In this document: one piece after another, positions 1 through 7,944 of the stretch
Layout: each line of letters starts with the position of its first letter
How positions within the stretch are numbered: position 1 is the first letter of the stretch
Source of the DNA: an uncultured Duncaniella sp.
GTDB lineage: Bacteria; Bacteroidota; Bacteroidia; Bacteroidales; Muribaculaceae
Direction: 5' to 3'
Length of the DNA stretch: 55,672 nt
Assembly: GCF_910577345.1 (NCBI RefSeq)
Contig: NZ_CAJTMT010000021.1
Location: forward strand, 1 to 55,672
Translations under genes and position numbers: made by a program
Notes under the pieces: generated by a model
Databases searched by the model: none
What the model saw: only the letters and a program-made list of their open reading frames with translations
What the model was told of the DNA's origin: nothing

Positions 1-42
1 ACATTTTCCTCCCCCTTTCCTCCTCCCCTCGAAAGAAATTTG

Positions 43-50
43 TAATTTTG
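43..50 (+). promoter_or_regulatory. -7 promoter box of the transporter gene
   Basis: TAATTTTG matches the Bacteroidetes sigma -7 consensus TAnnTTTG. It would start a transcript near position 57 with a leader of about 70 nt before the transporter start. The leader carries two TTAAGACAA direct repeats of unknown meaning. Confidence 0.6.
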
Positions 51-125
51 CGGTGTTATTAAGACAACGTATACTGAATTAAGACAAGTATATGAGACAA
101 CGTTTATTTATAAGTCTGTTTATTT

Positions 126-1055
126 ATGAAAATGTCAATTTTGCGTCAGAGGCTTAAGCCTTGGATGCTGCCGATAGCCATGTTGGCCGGGATGGTTTTT
201 CATGACTTCATGGGACGGATCGAGTTCATCGCCCCCTACCTCATCTTCATCATGCTCTTCATCACCTTCTGCCGTGTGAAACCGCATGAATTCCGCATCA
301 CCGGGCTTTCCTGGGGCTTGCTCTCAGTGCAGGTCATCGGTGCTATCGCCGTCTACTTCTGCCTCCTCCCCCTCAGCCCCGACATCGCGCAAGGAACATT
401 CATCTGTGTCTTCTGCCCGACAGCAACCGCCGCCCCCGTCATCACCGGAATGTTGGGTGGAAGCGTTCCGCGACTCGCCACCTTCTCCATCATCTCCAAC
501 GTCACCGTCGCCATCCTCGCGCCCATCCTCTTCACACTCATGGGCACCGAAGCCGACATAACATTCATGGACTCGCTCACCACCATCTCCATGAAAGTCA
601 TGCCCCTCATCATCCTCCCCCTCATCCTCGCCCTCCTCTTGCTCAAGGTAGCCCCCAAAGTCCACCGCGCGGTGGCCGAACGCCAGGCAATATCCTTCTA
701 CATCTGGGCCGTTTCGCTCTTCATCGTCGTCGGACGCGCCGTCAGCTTCATCATGGACGAACCAGCCGCTGCCGTCCCCGAAATGATACTCCTTGCCATC
801 TTCTCGGGCGTTGTCTGCTGCGGTCAGTTCTGGATCGGACGCAAGATCGGACGCCGTTGCGGCGACAAGATTGCCGGCGCGCAGGGCCTCGGACAGAAAA
901 ACACCGTCCTCGCAATCTGGATGGCCCTCACCTACCTCAACCCCGTGTCGTCGGTAGCTCCCGCAGCCTACGTTGCTTGGCAAAACACCATCAATTCCGC
1001 CCAACTCTATTTCAAGGCCAAGCGTGATGCCAAAAACGCCACTGCAGAATCGTAA
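126..1055 (+). CDS. BASS-family (bile acid:sodium symporter-like) transporter
   Basis: This is a 309-residue integral membrane protein with about nine to ten hydrophobic segments and short polar loops. That is the size and layout of the bile acid:Na+ symporter (SBF/BASS) superfamily, which carries organic anions across the inner membrane. The stretch CPTATAAPVITGMLGG near residues 96-111 resembles the conserved crossover region of these carriers. Translation could start at 126 or at the second ATG at 132, which makes no functional difference. A -7 box at 43-50 serves it. It is followed by a long imperfect hairpin and then by a Crp-type regulator on the same strand, which might control it, but nothing seen proves this. 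The substrate cannot be deduced. Confidence 0.75.
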   Translation: MKMSILRQRLKPWMLPIAMLAGMVFHDFMGRIEFIAPYLIFIMLFITFCRVKPHEFRITGLSWGLLSVQVIGAIAVYFCLLPLSPDIAQGTFICVFCPTATAAPVITGMLGGSVPRLATFSIISNVTVAILAPILFTLMGTEADITFMDSLTTISMKVMPLIILPLILALLLLKVAPKVHRAVAERQAISFYIWAVSLFIVVGRAVSFIMDEPAAAVPEMILLAIFSGVVCCGQFWIGRKIGRRCGDKIAGAQGLGQKNTVLAIWMALTYLNPVSSVAPAAYVAWQNTINSAQLYFKAKRDAKNATAES

Positions 1056-1059
1056 CCTT

Positions 1060-1185
1060 TGATACAAAAGCACAAAAGTGCATAAGCGACAAAAGAATTT
1101 TATCATAAAAAATACGAATACAACTCCCAATCTTGCAGAAAACATATATCTTTTGTTTCTTATGCCCTTTTGCCCGTCTGTATCA
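1060..1185. repeat. Long imperfect inverted repeat, family 1 copy
   Basis: The left arm from about 1060 (TGATACAAAAGCACAAAAG...) and the right arm ending near 1185 (...TCTGTATCA) pair over about 37 bp with roughly six mismatches, around a central 50-nt AT-rich spacer. A far more perfect copy lies at 25311-25434, so this is a dispersed intergenic element and not only a local terminator. It lies between two co-directional genes. Confidence 0.75.
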
Positions 1186-1305
1186 AAAAAACGGAAAACC
1201 CAAAACAAAGTGTTAATTCAAAAACTAAAATCTCCCAATTTACGTTAAGAGATAAATAGGGCACCGCACCCTTTGCGGACGACATCTTAATCTACACGAC
1301 AGATC

Positions 1306-1998
1306 ATGGCACTCAACAGCATGTATGAGAATCTCATGGGGCTTCCCCTCTTCAACGGCGTCAGCTACAATCGCATCTCAGAGATTGTCGGCAGCACCCG
1401 TCTCGCCTTCTCTAAATATCTTCCCGGCGAGAAGATCCTCGACGCAGGCGACCCCTGTGTGCGCATGATGTTTGTCATCGGCGGCAGCGTCAGACTGACC
1501 GTCCGCAACAGCACCGACCGCTTCACCGTCAGCCAGACACTCGAAGCTCCGACCGTTGTCTCGCCTGACTTCCTTTTCGGACGAAACACTCTCTATCCGG
1601 CTACTGTCACCGCCATCGACACTGTGTCAATCATGCAGATTGACAAAAACGACTTCATCAACATCATCCGTTCCGATGAGGTCTGCCTCTTCAACTACCT
1701 CAACTACATCTCAACCAACGCACAGAAAGCCATCGACGGCGTCCTCGCCCTCACCTCAGGCTCACTGGAGGAACGCATAGCCTTCTGGATCATTGCCCTC
1801 ACCCAGCGTGACGCCAAAGACATCACCCTTGCCTGCCGTCAGCGCGACCTCTACGCACTTTTCGGCGTGCAGCGCTCATCGTTCATCAACACGCTCGACA
1901 GCCTCAAATCACGCGGCATCATCGACTACACGTCCACCGAAATCCGCGTCATCTCCCGCACCGACCTCCGCTCAGTCCTCCTCAAATCCCCCGATTGA
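1306..1998 (+). CDS. Crp/Fnr-family transcriptional regulator
   Basis: The protein has 230 residues, as is usual for this family. An N-terminal cyclic-nucleotide-binding-type beta barrel (about 15-125) is followed by a long dimer helix and a C-terminal winged helix-turn-helix (about 155-220; recognition region CRQRDLYALFGVQRSSF near 177-193). In cAMP-binding members the loop reads FGE with a later Arg-Ser/Thr. Here it reads FGRNTLYPATVTA, so the phosphate-binding Glu and Arg are absent and cAMP binding is unlikely. No cysteine cluster for an iron-sulfur centre is seen at the N-terminus. It may respond to another effector or act without one. The target is unknown; the upstream transporter is the obvious neighbour. 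Confidence 0.85.
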   Translation: MALNSMYENLMGLPLFNGVSYNRISEIVGSTRLAFSKYLPGEKILDAGDPCVRMMFVIGGSVRLTVRNSTDRFTVSQTLEAPTVVSPDFLFGRNTLYPATVTAIDTVSIMQIDKNDFINIIRSDEVCLFNYLNYISTNAQKAIDGVLALTSGSLEERIAFWIIALTQRDAKDITLACRQRDLYALFGVQRSSFINTLDSLKSRGIIDYTSTEIRVISRTDLRSVLLKSPD

Positions 1999-2045
1999 CC
2001 AAACGTCCGGAAAAATCGAATATCTATTGACTCTTTAAAATCAAA

Positions 2046-2099
2046 ATACCGATAGCCCTCCATATCTGCATGAATGCGAATATGGAGGGCTATCGGTAT
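2046..2099. repeat. Perfect 20-bp inverted repeat, probable bidirectional terminator
   Basis: The arms 2046-2065 and 2080-2099 are exact reverse complements (core ATAGCCCTCCATAT), separated by 14 nt that contain a further GCAT/ATGC mini-stem. It lies between the ends of two convergent genes, which fits a shared terminator. There is no strong T-run on either side, so it may instead be a small palindromic element. Confidence 0.7.
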
Positions 2100-2141
2100 A
2101 TCACTATCGCGAGTTTTATGGTAGAAACTCAATCATACGCT

Positions 2142-4835
2142 TCACACGCTCTTCCCCATCCGGAAGAGGACGCGGCCGAGTTCGCCTATCCAGAGGACAA
2201 GGGATGTCGAGAGGACTATGATTACCCAATCCTCAAGTTTGAGGGGAACGACGTTGAAGAAGTCTCCGCCGATGGTGACAATGACAATCTGACCGATAAA
2301 GATGATAGCGGCTATCATCAGGAATTCGCCACAGGAATGAAGGTGGAAAGCGCTGCGATGGGTTGCAAACGCACGGGCATTGAAAAGGTTCCAGAACTGC
2401 AGCATCACGAATGTGGTGAAGATAATTGAGAGTTCGTAAGGACTCAACCCCTGACGGCCTCCGATATGGACAGAAAGCAGGTCGGCAAGCGAGGTCACAT
2501 CAGCGTGTTCAAACACATAGACCATCCCGAGCACAATCGCAGCGAAAAGCAAGCCGACACCTCCGATAAAGCGCCACATGCCCCCTGTGATGATAAACGC
2601 ATGGCGGTCGCGGGGCTTGGCATCCATCACAGATCTCGAAGGAGGCAGCGACGACAGCGCCATCGACGCGAAGGTGTCCATAATCAGGTTGACCCATAGC
2701 ATCTGCGTGACGGTAAGCGGCGATTCCGTACCCATGAAGGCACCGACAAGCACCACCAGACAGGCCACGACATTGACCGTCAATTGGAAAAGGATAAACC
2801 GTTGCAGATTCTGGAACAGCGACCGTCCCCACATCACGGCGCGGCCGATGGATGCAAATGAATTGTCGACAATAGTGATGTCGCTCGCCTCCTTGGCCAC
2901 CGACGTACCGTCGCCCATCGAAAGCCCTACATTAGCAGCTTTCAGCGCAGGAGCATCATTTGTACCGTCGCCGGTGACAGCCACTACATTTCCATTCTTC
3001 TGCAGAGCCTCCACCAGCCTCTTCTTGTCCATCGGACGTGCGCGGGCAATGATTTTCAAATCACCCACACGGTCGAGGAGTTCTGCATCTGTCAGCTCGC
3101 CGAATTCAGGGCCGGTGATGATGTTGCGCTCCCCGTCGCCCGGTTGCCACAGACCAATCTGACGGCCTATCTCACGCGCGGTGGCAGGAGTGTCGCCGGT
3201 GACGATCTTCACAGCGATTCCGGCATCGATACATTCCTTTATCGCATCCGGCACCTCCGCCCTGACAGGGTCAGCAATGGCAACGATACCAATAAACTCA
3301 ATACCGTCGGCATCCACGCCATCATCACCGATACCCTCCGCACCGTCAGGCAGCAGACAAGTCGCGAAACCAAGCGTACGCATTGCCTTCTCCTGATAGC
3401 CGAGAAGCTGACTGTTGATATGGCTACGCTCCACTCCGCCGGCAACACTGTCAGCCATCGCCATGACGATTTCGGGCGCACCTTTCACGAACAGACGCTT
3501 CCCTTCAGGAGTAGCCACTACGGTAGCCATATACTTGCGTTCGGTTGTAAACGGCAATTCCTTCACCACCTTGGCCTCTTCACGGAGCTTGCGGTAATCA
3601 ACACCGTTGTCGCGGAGCCAGAGCAGAAGAGCGCCTTCGGTCGGATTGCCGAGCACCGACGGATGCTCAGGATTCGAGAGGTCAAGCTGCGCAGTCGAAT
3701 TGACAGCAATCGCAGTCTCTATCAACTTGCTTGTCGCATCGTCGCCAAGTTTCTGCGACGGTAACGCGAAGAAATCAGTCTCAGCCACGCGCATCTGATT
3801 CTGCGTCAGCGTACCGGTCTTGTCCGTACAGATGACAGTCGTCGCACCCATAGTCTCGCAAGCGTGCATCTTCCGGACGAGGTTGTTGGTGCGGAGCATA
3901 CGGCGCATACTGTAGGCCAGACTGAGCGTGACAGCCATCGGCAGACCTTCAGGAACCGAAACCACAACGAGCGTCACGGCAATCATGATGCTCTGGAGGA
4001 AATATGCGATAAACGACAGCCACTCGAACTGGCCGTTCTCGATGAAATACATCACTATGCGCCCGACGATGACAGCTCCGCCAATCAGATAACTGCCCTT
4101 GGTGACAAGTCCGCCGAGCCGTTCAAGCTGTTCGGTCAGCGGAGTCTTGGTTCCGTCGTCGATATGGGCAGCCTCATAGACCTTACCGTTCTCAGTCGAG
4201 TCACCGACAGCAAACACCTCGGCCACACCATGCCCCTCCATAACGCGGGTTCCGCGCATCACATGGTCCGACGGAAATGTAGCCTCCGGATCGAAATGCT
4301 CCGGATCCGTTGTCTTCGAAGCCATCGGTTCGCCGGTCAGGGTCGATTCGTCGACATTGAGCTGAGTCGACTCAAGCAGACGGGCATCAGCAGGAATCTC
4401 CTGACCGGTATTGAGAATGATGATGTCGCCGACAACCACATCCTTCTTTGAAATCTCGGTCGGATTACCGTCGCGTATCACCTGGACGAGTTCATCGTCA
4501 TTCACCTGATTCAGAATCTTGAACTCATCCTCAGCCTTCTTCTCGAAGTAAAACGAAAGCCCGGTGGCAAGAAAAATCGCCATGAAGATACCGACAGGCT
4601 CGAAAAACACCGTGCCCCCCTGGTCAAGCGCGAAATATTCATAGCAGGAAATCAACACTGACAACACTCCCGCCATAAGCAGGACAATTATCAATGGATC
4701 CTTGAACTTGGCTAAAAACAGATGCCAAAGCGACTCCTCGGCTGGAGGAGTGAGCACATTTGCTCCATGCAGACGGCGGCTTTCCTCAACCTGCTGTCGA
4801 GTCAGTCCGCGATGAGGGGCAGAATTAGGTGTCAT
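2142..4835 (-). CDS. Calcium-translocating P-type ATPase (PMCA/SERCA-like)
   Basis: This 897-residue P2-type cation pump of the inner membrane uses ATP to move Ca2+ or a similar cation out. Seen in order: an N-terminal cation ATPase domain (about 9-65), membrane helices from about 45, an actuator loop with TGEP at 167-170, the M4 motif PEGLP at 295-299 that forms part of the ion site, the phosphorylation motif DKTGTLT with Asp338, the hinge TGDGTNDAP, and a C-terminal six-helix bundle. The length and the PEGLP motif fit calcium ATPases rather than copper or zinc pumps. It stands alone, convergent with the regulator, and has its own -7 box. It shares no operon with either neighbour. Confidence 0.93.
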   Translation of the reverse strand: MTPNSAPHRGLTRQQVEESRRLHGANVLTPPAEESLWHLFLAKFKDPLIIVLLMAGVLSVLISCYEYFALDQGGTVFFEPVGIFMAIFLATGLSFYFEKKAEDEFKILNQVNDDELVQVIRDGNPTEISKKDVVVGDIIILNTGQEIPADARLLESTQLNVDESTLTGEPMASKTTDPEHFDPEATFPSDHVMRGTRVMEGHGVAEVFAVGDSTENGKVYEAAHIDDGTKTPLTEQLERLGGLVTKGSYLIGGAVIVGRIVMYFIENGQFEWLSFIAYFLQSIMIAVTLVVVSVPEGLPMAVTLSLAYSMRRMLRTNNLVRKMHACETMGATTVICTDKTGTLTQNQMRVAETDFFALPSQKLGDDATSKLIETAIAVNSTAQLDLSNPEHPSVLGNPTEGALLLWLRDNGVDYRKLREEAKVVKELPFTTERKYMATVVATPEGKRLFVKGAPEIVMAMADSVAGGVERSHINSQLLGYQEKAMRTLGFATCLLPDGAEGIGDDGVDADGIEFIGIVAIADPVRAEVPDAIKECIDAGIAVKIVTGDTPATAREIGRQIGLWQPGDGERNIITGPEFGELTDAELLDRVGDLKIIARARPMDKKRLVEALQKNGNVVAVTGDGTNDAPALKAANVGLSMGDGTSVAKEASDITIVDNSFASIGRAVMWGRSLFQNLQRFILFQLTVNVVACLVVLVGAFMGTESPLTVTQMLWVNLIMDTFASMALSSLPPSRSVMDAKPRDRHAFIITGGMWRFIGGVGLLFAAIVLGMVYVFEHADVTSLADLLSVHIGGRQGLSPYELSIIFTTFVMLQFWNLFNARAFATHRSAFHLHSCGEFLMIAAIIFIGQIVIVTIGGDFFNVVPLKLEDWVIIVLSTSLVLWIGELGRVLFRMGKSV

Positions 4836-4863
4836 ATAGTCGAAAGTGAATTTTAAACGGGCA

Positions 4864-4871
4864 CAAAAGTA
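4864..4871 (-). promoter_or_regulatory. -7 promoter box of the P-type ATPase gene
   Basis: The minus strand reads TACTTTTG, a match to TAnnTTTG, about 30 nt upstream of the ATPase start codon. The leader would be about 20 nt. Confidence 0.6.
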
Positions 4872-5037
4872 TTACTTTAACAAATTATAAACAAATAAGG
4901 GTCATTAATATTTCATTAAATTCTTGTTTATTGAAAATTTTAACGGACTCAATCATCTTTTATGTCTCCCCTATCTGCATGAAATCAGACAATAGACTTT
5001 AAAAGTAAAAAATTGCGACAACAGCAACTTGTTTGAT

Positions 5038-5069
5038 TTTGCATAATAAGGAATAAAACGCTATCTTTG
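5038..5069 (+). promoter_or_regulatory. Promoter of the Panacea gene pair
   Basis: TTTG at 5038-5041 and TATCTTTG at 5062-5069 are separated by 20 nt, the expected spacing of Bacteroidetes -33/-7 elements. Transcription should start near 5076, leaving a leader of about 65 nt. Confidence 0.65.
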
Positions 5070-5141
5070 CATTGTTTGATTTAAGAAGGTGCTTAATAAA
5101 CTTTTCGCCTCTTAAATGGTCATAAAATAAAAGGGCATATT

Positions 5142-5633
5142 ATGATAGCGATACCTAAGACCGGACAGATTGATTCCATAGTGTTTGCGAATTATATTCT
5201 TAAACATTATGGCCCGATGTCACATTTGAAACTTCAAAAATTACTGTTTTACTGCGACGCATATTGCTTGGCCTTTTTTGGAAAAGAATTGCTGTCAGAC
5301 AAATTTGAAGCGTGGGTCCACGGTCCCGTATGCCGGAAAGTATTCAATGAAATGAGAGGTGCCTCGCTCCTCTATTCTGATATGTCCTACTCCCCCATCA
5401 ATGGGATTGACGAGGATTCCCATTTCAATAACCTCTCCATTGATGTCCGCGAATTGCTGAATGATGTGCTTTCAAATCTGGCTCAGTGGACGGGTATTGA
5501 ACTTGAACGTGCAACCCACCGTGAATTGCCGTGGATTGAAGCAAGACAAGGCTACGGAGAAGCCGACAAATGTCATGTGGAAATTGCAAAAGAGACAACC
5601 CGCAAATTCTACCGCACCCAACAAGGACTATAA
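5142..5633 (+). CDS. Panacea (SocA-like, DUF4065) domain protein, likely antitoxin
   Basis: The 163-residue protein is one Panacea/DUF4065 domain. The family hallmark reads HLKLQKLLFYCDAYCLAFFGK (about 27-47), followed by FEAWVHGPVCRKVF (about 55-68). Panacea domains act as antitoxins able to pair with many unrelated toxins; SocA is a related proteolysis adaptor. The stop codon overlaps the start of the next gene (TAATG at 5631-5635), so the two are translationally coupled, which is typical of a toxin-antitoxin pair. It has its own promoter and is flanked by genes with no related role, so it looks like a two-gene cassette. The antitoxin role is inferred from the family and the layout. Confidence 0.85.
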   Translation: MIAIPKTGQIDSIVFANYILKHYGPMSHLKLQKLLFYCDAYCLAFFGKELLSDKFEAWVHGPVCRKVFNEMRGASLLYSDMSYSPINGIDEDSHFNNLSIDVRELLNDVLSNLAQWTGIELERATHRELPWIEARQGYGEADKCHVEIAKETTRKFYRTQQGL

Positions 5634-6067
5634 TGGCCAGGTTCAAACCATCGGAACGATCTTCCGTAATTCTGGAAAGAGGTTCTGTGTCGGATGAAAA
5701 GAATACGTCCAACTTCAAGATTTCGCTCGCATATTTCGATCCGCAACAACCGTTCGCATCGAGCTTTCATCATTGGCAATCCGTTGGTTTGCTGAGCCGT
5801 GCTATGGAGACTCTTCAAGGATTCTGCAAAAGGCCGTTACGACAACAGATAGATGGTGAGAAATTTGCTGTTTACCAATCATTTCCACCAGCTGATAAAA
5901 CGAGATTTGAATACCCCAAGCATGTCCCTGAAGATGCTGAATGGGCAAGAATCCATGTAAACGGTCCGGCTGTGCTGGTGGGTCATATTGTCGGAGATAC
6001 CTTCTATCTGGTATTTCTTGACAAAACGCATAAATTCTGGTTAACCAAAAGAGTTACCGGCAAATAA
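5633..6067 (+). CDS. Small protein coupled to the Panacea gene, candidate toxin
   Basis: I chose the ATG at 5633 because it overlaps the upstream stop; this gives 144 residues, and longer upstream reading would run deep into the Panacea gene. No catalytic family is recognised. The C-terminal half carries a compact pattern: YPKHVPEDAEWARIHVNGP, then GHI, then YLVFLDKTHKFW (about 91-136). It reads like one small alpha/beta domain, and I have an impression of similar conserved unknown proteins elsewhere in bacteria. There is no signal peptide and no membrane segment, so it is probably cytosolic. Coupling to a Panacea antitoxin makes it the candidate toxin. Function otherwise unknown. Confidence 0.7.
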   Translation: MARFKPSERSSVILERGSVSDEKNTSNFKISLAYFDPQQPFASSFHHWQSVGLLSRAMETLQGFCKRPLRQQIDGEKFAVYQSFPPADKTRFEYPKHVPEDAEWARIHVNGPAVLVGHIVGDTFYLVFLDKTHKFWLTKRVTGK

Positions 6068-6110
6068 CTCTCCCGATAATTTTGCCTTTGAATCATCTAC
6101 ACAGGTGCTT

Positions 6111-6770
6111 ATGAAACGTTTCTTCTATTTTCTACTGTTATGCCTGCTTGCATCGCCGGTCGTGACGATGGCTGGAAATCCACGGTCGTATGGCAGAGTT
6201 GGCTTTAGCGGGGCTCTCACATCGTCGGACACCTACTCTCTTGAAGCCTCGTATCATCAGATGTTTGGCTCCTACATCGGTATTGGCGGAGCTTTGGGCT
6301 ACTGGGCGAATTACTATGAAGTCGGTTGGGCTTCCGGTCCGAACTGGAACATTGACAGCGACGACAACAAACCGTCGAACTTCTTCCTCCGTCCCTCCCT
6401 CGTGCTCAAATCGCCCGGCATCAGATACCACGCCACCCGCTGGTCGCTCTATGCCGAACCCGGCGTGATGCTCAACATCCCCTATCGCCGGGTGTGCATA
6501 GAAAGCACTCCGGAATGGCCCAAAACCGACTATCACTACATCAGCACCAACAAAGGCCAATGGGCCGCCGTAGACCTGCGCATAGGTGTCTGCGCCACAA
6601 TCGGCCCCTGTGAGGTAATCGCAGGCTACATGATGTCGAACCTCGATATCTACAGCCAATACCGCCACCTTTCGTATCAAGGAAAATCATTCAAGGATTT
6701 TTATCCTACGAAATCATTCATGCAGGGAGCCTACATCACACTCACCTACAACCTCAGCTATTACTATTAG
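6111..6770 (+). CDS. Secreted outer-membrane beta-barrel-like protein
   Basis: The ATG at 6111 is preferred over an in-frame GTG at 6105. It starts a clear signal peptide (MKRFFYFLLLCLLASPVVTMAG) of a 219-residue exported protein. The mature part alternates polar and hydrophobic residues with many Tyr, Trp and Gly (for example YIGIGGALGYWANYYEVGW) and ends in an aromatic run, which suggests an outer-membrane barrel or porin-like fold of about eight to ten strands. It lies 43 nt after the Panacea pair and may be unrelated to it. Substrate and role are unknown. Confidence 0.65.
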   Translation: MKRFFYFLLLCLLASPVVTMAGNPRSYGRVGFSGALTSSDTYSLEASYHQMFGSYIGIGGALGYWANYYEVGWASGPNWNIDSDDNKPSNFFLRPSLVLKSPGIRYHATRWSLYAEPGVMLNIPYRRVCIESTPEWPKTDYHYISTNKGQWAAVDLRIGVCATIGPCEVIAGYMMSNLDIYSQYRHLSYQGKSFKDFYPTKSFMQGAYITLTYNLSYYY

Positions 6771-6866
6771 AATTACAGACAGCTTTTAACGACTACGATT
6801 AGAGATGCCTCCGGTTTTTCACCGACCACCTGACGCCACCCCTTATAAGACCGTACAAACAGTTTC

Positions 6867-7688
6867 TCACTTCCCAAGCGGGACATTTTTAGTCTTTCCA
6901 AACCTGCGGCGACGCTCCTGCTCCAGACGGCGGCGCTGTCGGCGCGTCATTCTATAAGTAATACTATCGTCTTCGGCTACTTCACGCATAGCCATAGTAA
7001 TTACCCGCTCAATATCGCTGTCGGTTGGAATCATGCATGAATCTGTCCGGTTAGTCTCTTCGCAATCAGTGGATTTAGCCACAGGCTCCGACGCTTGGCA
7101 ACAATGACAATCCGACTCCTGACTCTCTGCCGACTCCACAGCACCCTTAGCCTTCCTTCCCTTTGCCCGTTCCCTTGCCCTGCGTGAACGTCTCATAGCC
7201 TTATCTATCTCAGGACGCAACATGGCAAATACCAACCTCAAGCTCGCATCTGTATCTTCCACCACCACAACGCCTTCCGAGATATACAGATCAATCATGG
7301 CTTTCATCGCTGCATACGTCTCGTCCCCGCCTCCAATGCAAGCGGCAGCTTCACGCAGACGGTTGTCAATGTCGACATAAAATTTCCGTGACACACACTG
7401 ACGCAACTTCTCACTCATCCTCACACTTCCTTTGGCAGAGCGTTTCACACTTCCCTTAACAGACCGTTCCACTCTTTCCTTGGCTGACCGTTTCACACTT
7501 CCTTGACCAGAGAATTCCACCCTTTCTTTGGCAAACCGTCCCAAACTTCCTTGACCAGAGAATTCCACCCTTTCCTTGGCAGACCGTCCAAAGCATTTTT
7601 CAGTCTTCTCCGTCATCATACCATTTGTTTTCACAATTGATTTTTCCTTTTTCATAGTCATTTTAATGGGTTTCATGCTTGTTTCCAT
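6867..7688 (-). CDS. Unknown basic protein with 16-residue tandem repeats
   Basis: The first ATG behind the promoter is at 7688 (273 residues); an upstream TTG at 7721 overlaps the promoter and is unlikely. The N-terminal part holds a Lys/Arg-rich segment with about 3.5 copies of a 16-residue repeat (core AKERVEFSGQGSV). The middle (FYVDIDNRLREAA... FAMLRPEIDKAMRRSRRARERA) weakly recalls DUF6291-type proteins found near Bacteroidetes mobile or replication genes. The C-terminus is very basic (RRQRRRLEQERRRRFGK). No signal peptide. The composition suggests nucleic-acid binding, but this is inference. Function not recognised. Confidence 0.55.
   Translation of the reverse strand: METSMKPIKMTMKKEKSIVKTNGMMTEKTEKCFGRSAKERVEFSGQGSLGRFAKERVEFSGQGSVKRSAKERVERSVKGSVKRSAKGSVRMSEKLRQCVSRKFYVDIDNRLREAAACIGGGDETYAAMKAMIDLYISEGVVVVEDTDASLRLVFAMLRPEIDKAMRRSRRARERAKGRKAKGAVESAESQESDCHCCQASEPVAKSTDCEETNRTDSCMIPTDSDIERVITMAMREVAEDDSITYRMTRRQRRRLEQERRRRFGKTKNVPLGK
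7413..7580 (-). repeat. 48-bp in-frame tandem repeat
   Basis: Three full and one partial 48-bp unit encode AKERVE(F/R)S(G/V)(Q/K)GS(V/L)... in the unknown basic protein. Whole numbers of codons are kept, so repeat number can change without a frameshift. Confidence 0.75.
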
Positions 7689-7703
7689 AACCGATGTCAA
7701 TTT

Positions 7704-7727
7704 GTAAATTTGTTTCCACAAATTTAC
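7704..7727. promoter_or_regulatory. Palindrome containing two opposed -7 boxes
   Basis: GTAAATTTG and CAAATTTAC flank a 6-nt spacer as a perfect 9-bp inverted repeat. Each arm holds TAAATTTG, a TAnnTTTG box, one on each strand. The minus-strand box (7726-7719) is well placed for the repeat protein starting at 7688. The plus-strand box may drive a transcript toward the palindrome array. The symmetry also suits an operator bound by a dimer. Confidence 0.55.
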
Positions 7728-7810
7728 GATGCAAAAAAGCCGGGAACAGTGCGATTATGCAAAATCACCGCAAAAAATTCACATCCTCACCCCTCCCCAC
7801 CAATGCACCC

Positions 7811-7927
7811 TTTCCTTCCCAAAAGGAAACTTTTTCCATTTTCTTTCCTTCTGAAAAGGAAACATTTTAGAAATCTTTCCTTATTAAAAGGAAACTTTTC
7901 CCAAATTCTTTCCTTTCTAAAAGGAAA
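7811..7927. promoter_or_regulatory. Array of four phased palindromes upstream of the DUF4143 ATPase gene
   Basis: Four copies of TTTCCTTNNNAAAAGGAAA lie at 7811-7829, 7844-7862, 7876-7894 and 7909-7927. Start-to-start spacing is 33, 32 and 33 bp. The arms are invariant while the central three bases differ each time (CCC, CTG... ATT, TCT class changes), which points to selection on the arms. The last unit ends 5 bp before the -7 box at 7933-7940. The spacing of about three helical turns puts all units on one DNA face, fitting a cooperative operator. Confidence 0.8.
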
Positions 7928-7932
7928 GTTAT

Positions 7933-7940
7933 TATATTTG
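7933..7940 (+). promoter_or_regulatory. -7 promoter box of the DUF4143 ATPase gene
   Basis: TATATTTG fits TAnnTTTG and ends only 4 bp before the start codon at 7945, so the transcript would be leaderless or nearly so. Confidence 0.6.
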
Positions 7941-7944
7941 CATT

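Larger units (their letters stand above)
4836..5141. other. AT-rich divergent intergenic region
   Basis: This 306-bp spacer separates the divergent P-type ATPase and Panacea genes. Apart from the two outward-facing promoters I see no gene, strong hairpin or repeat in it. Confidence 0.6.

Noticed and set aside
324..1208. Long minus-strand ORF opposite the BASS transporter
   Set aside because: It is antisense to a good membrane protein, very rich in Asp/Glu/Gly in the way of a shadow frame, and shows no motif or promoter.
3144..3764. Plus-strand 206-residue ORF within the P-type ATPase gene
   Set aside because: It is antisense to conserved catalytic domains of the pump and shows no family features.
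7811..7927. Regular repeats taken as a CRISPR array
   Set aside because: The units are short palindromes with spacers of about 13-14 bp that resemble each other, and no cas gene is in the window.
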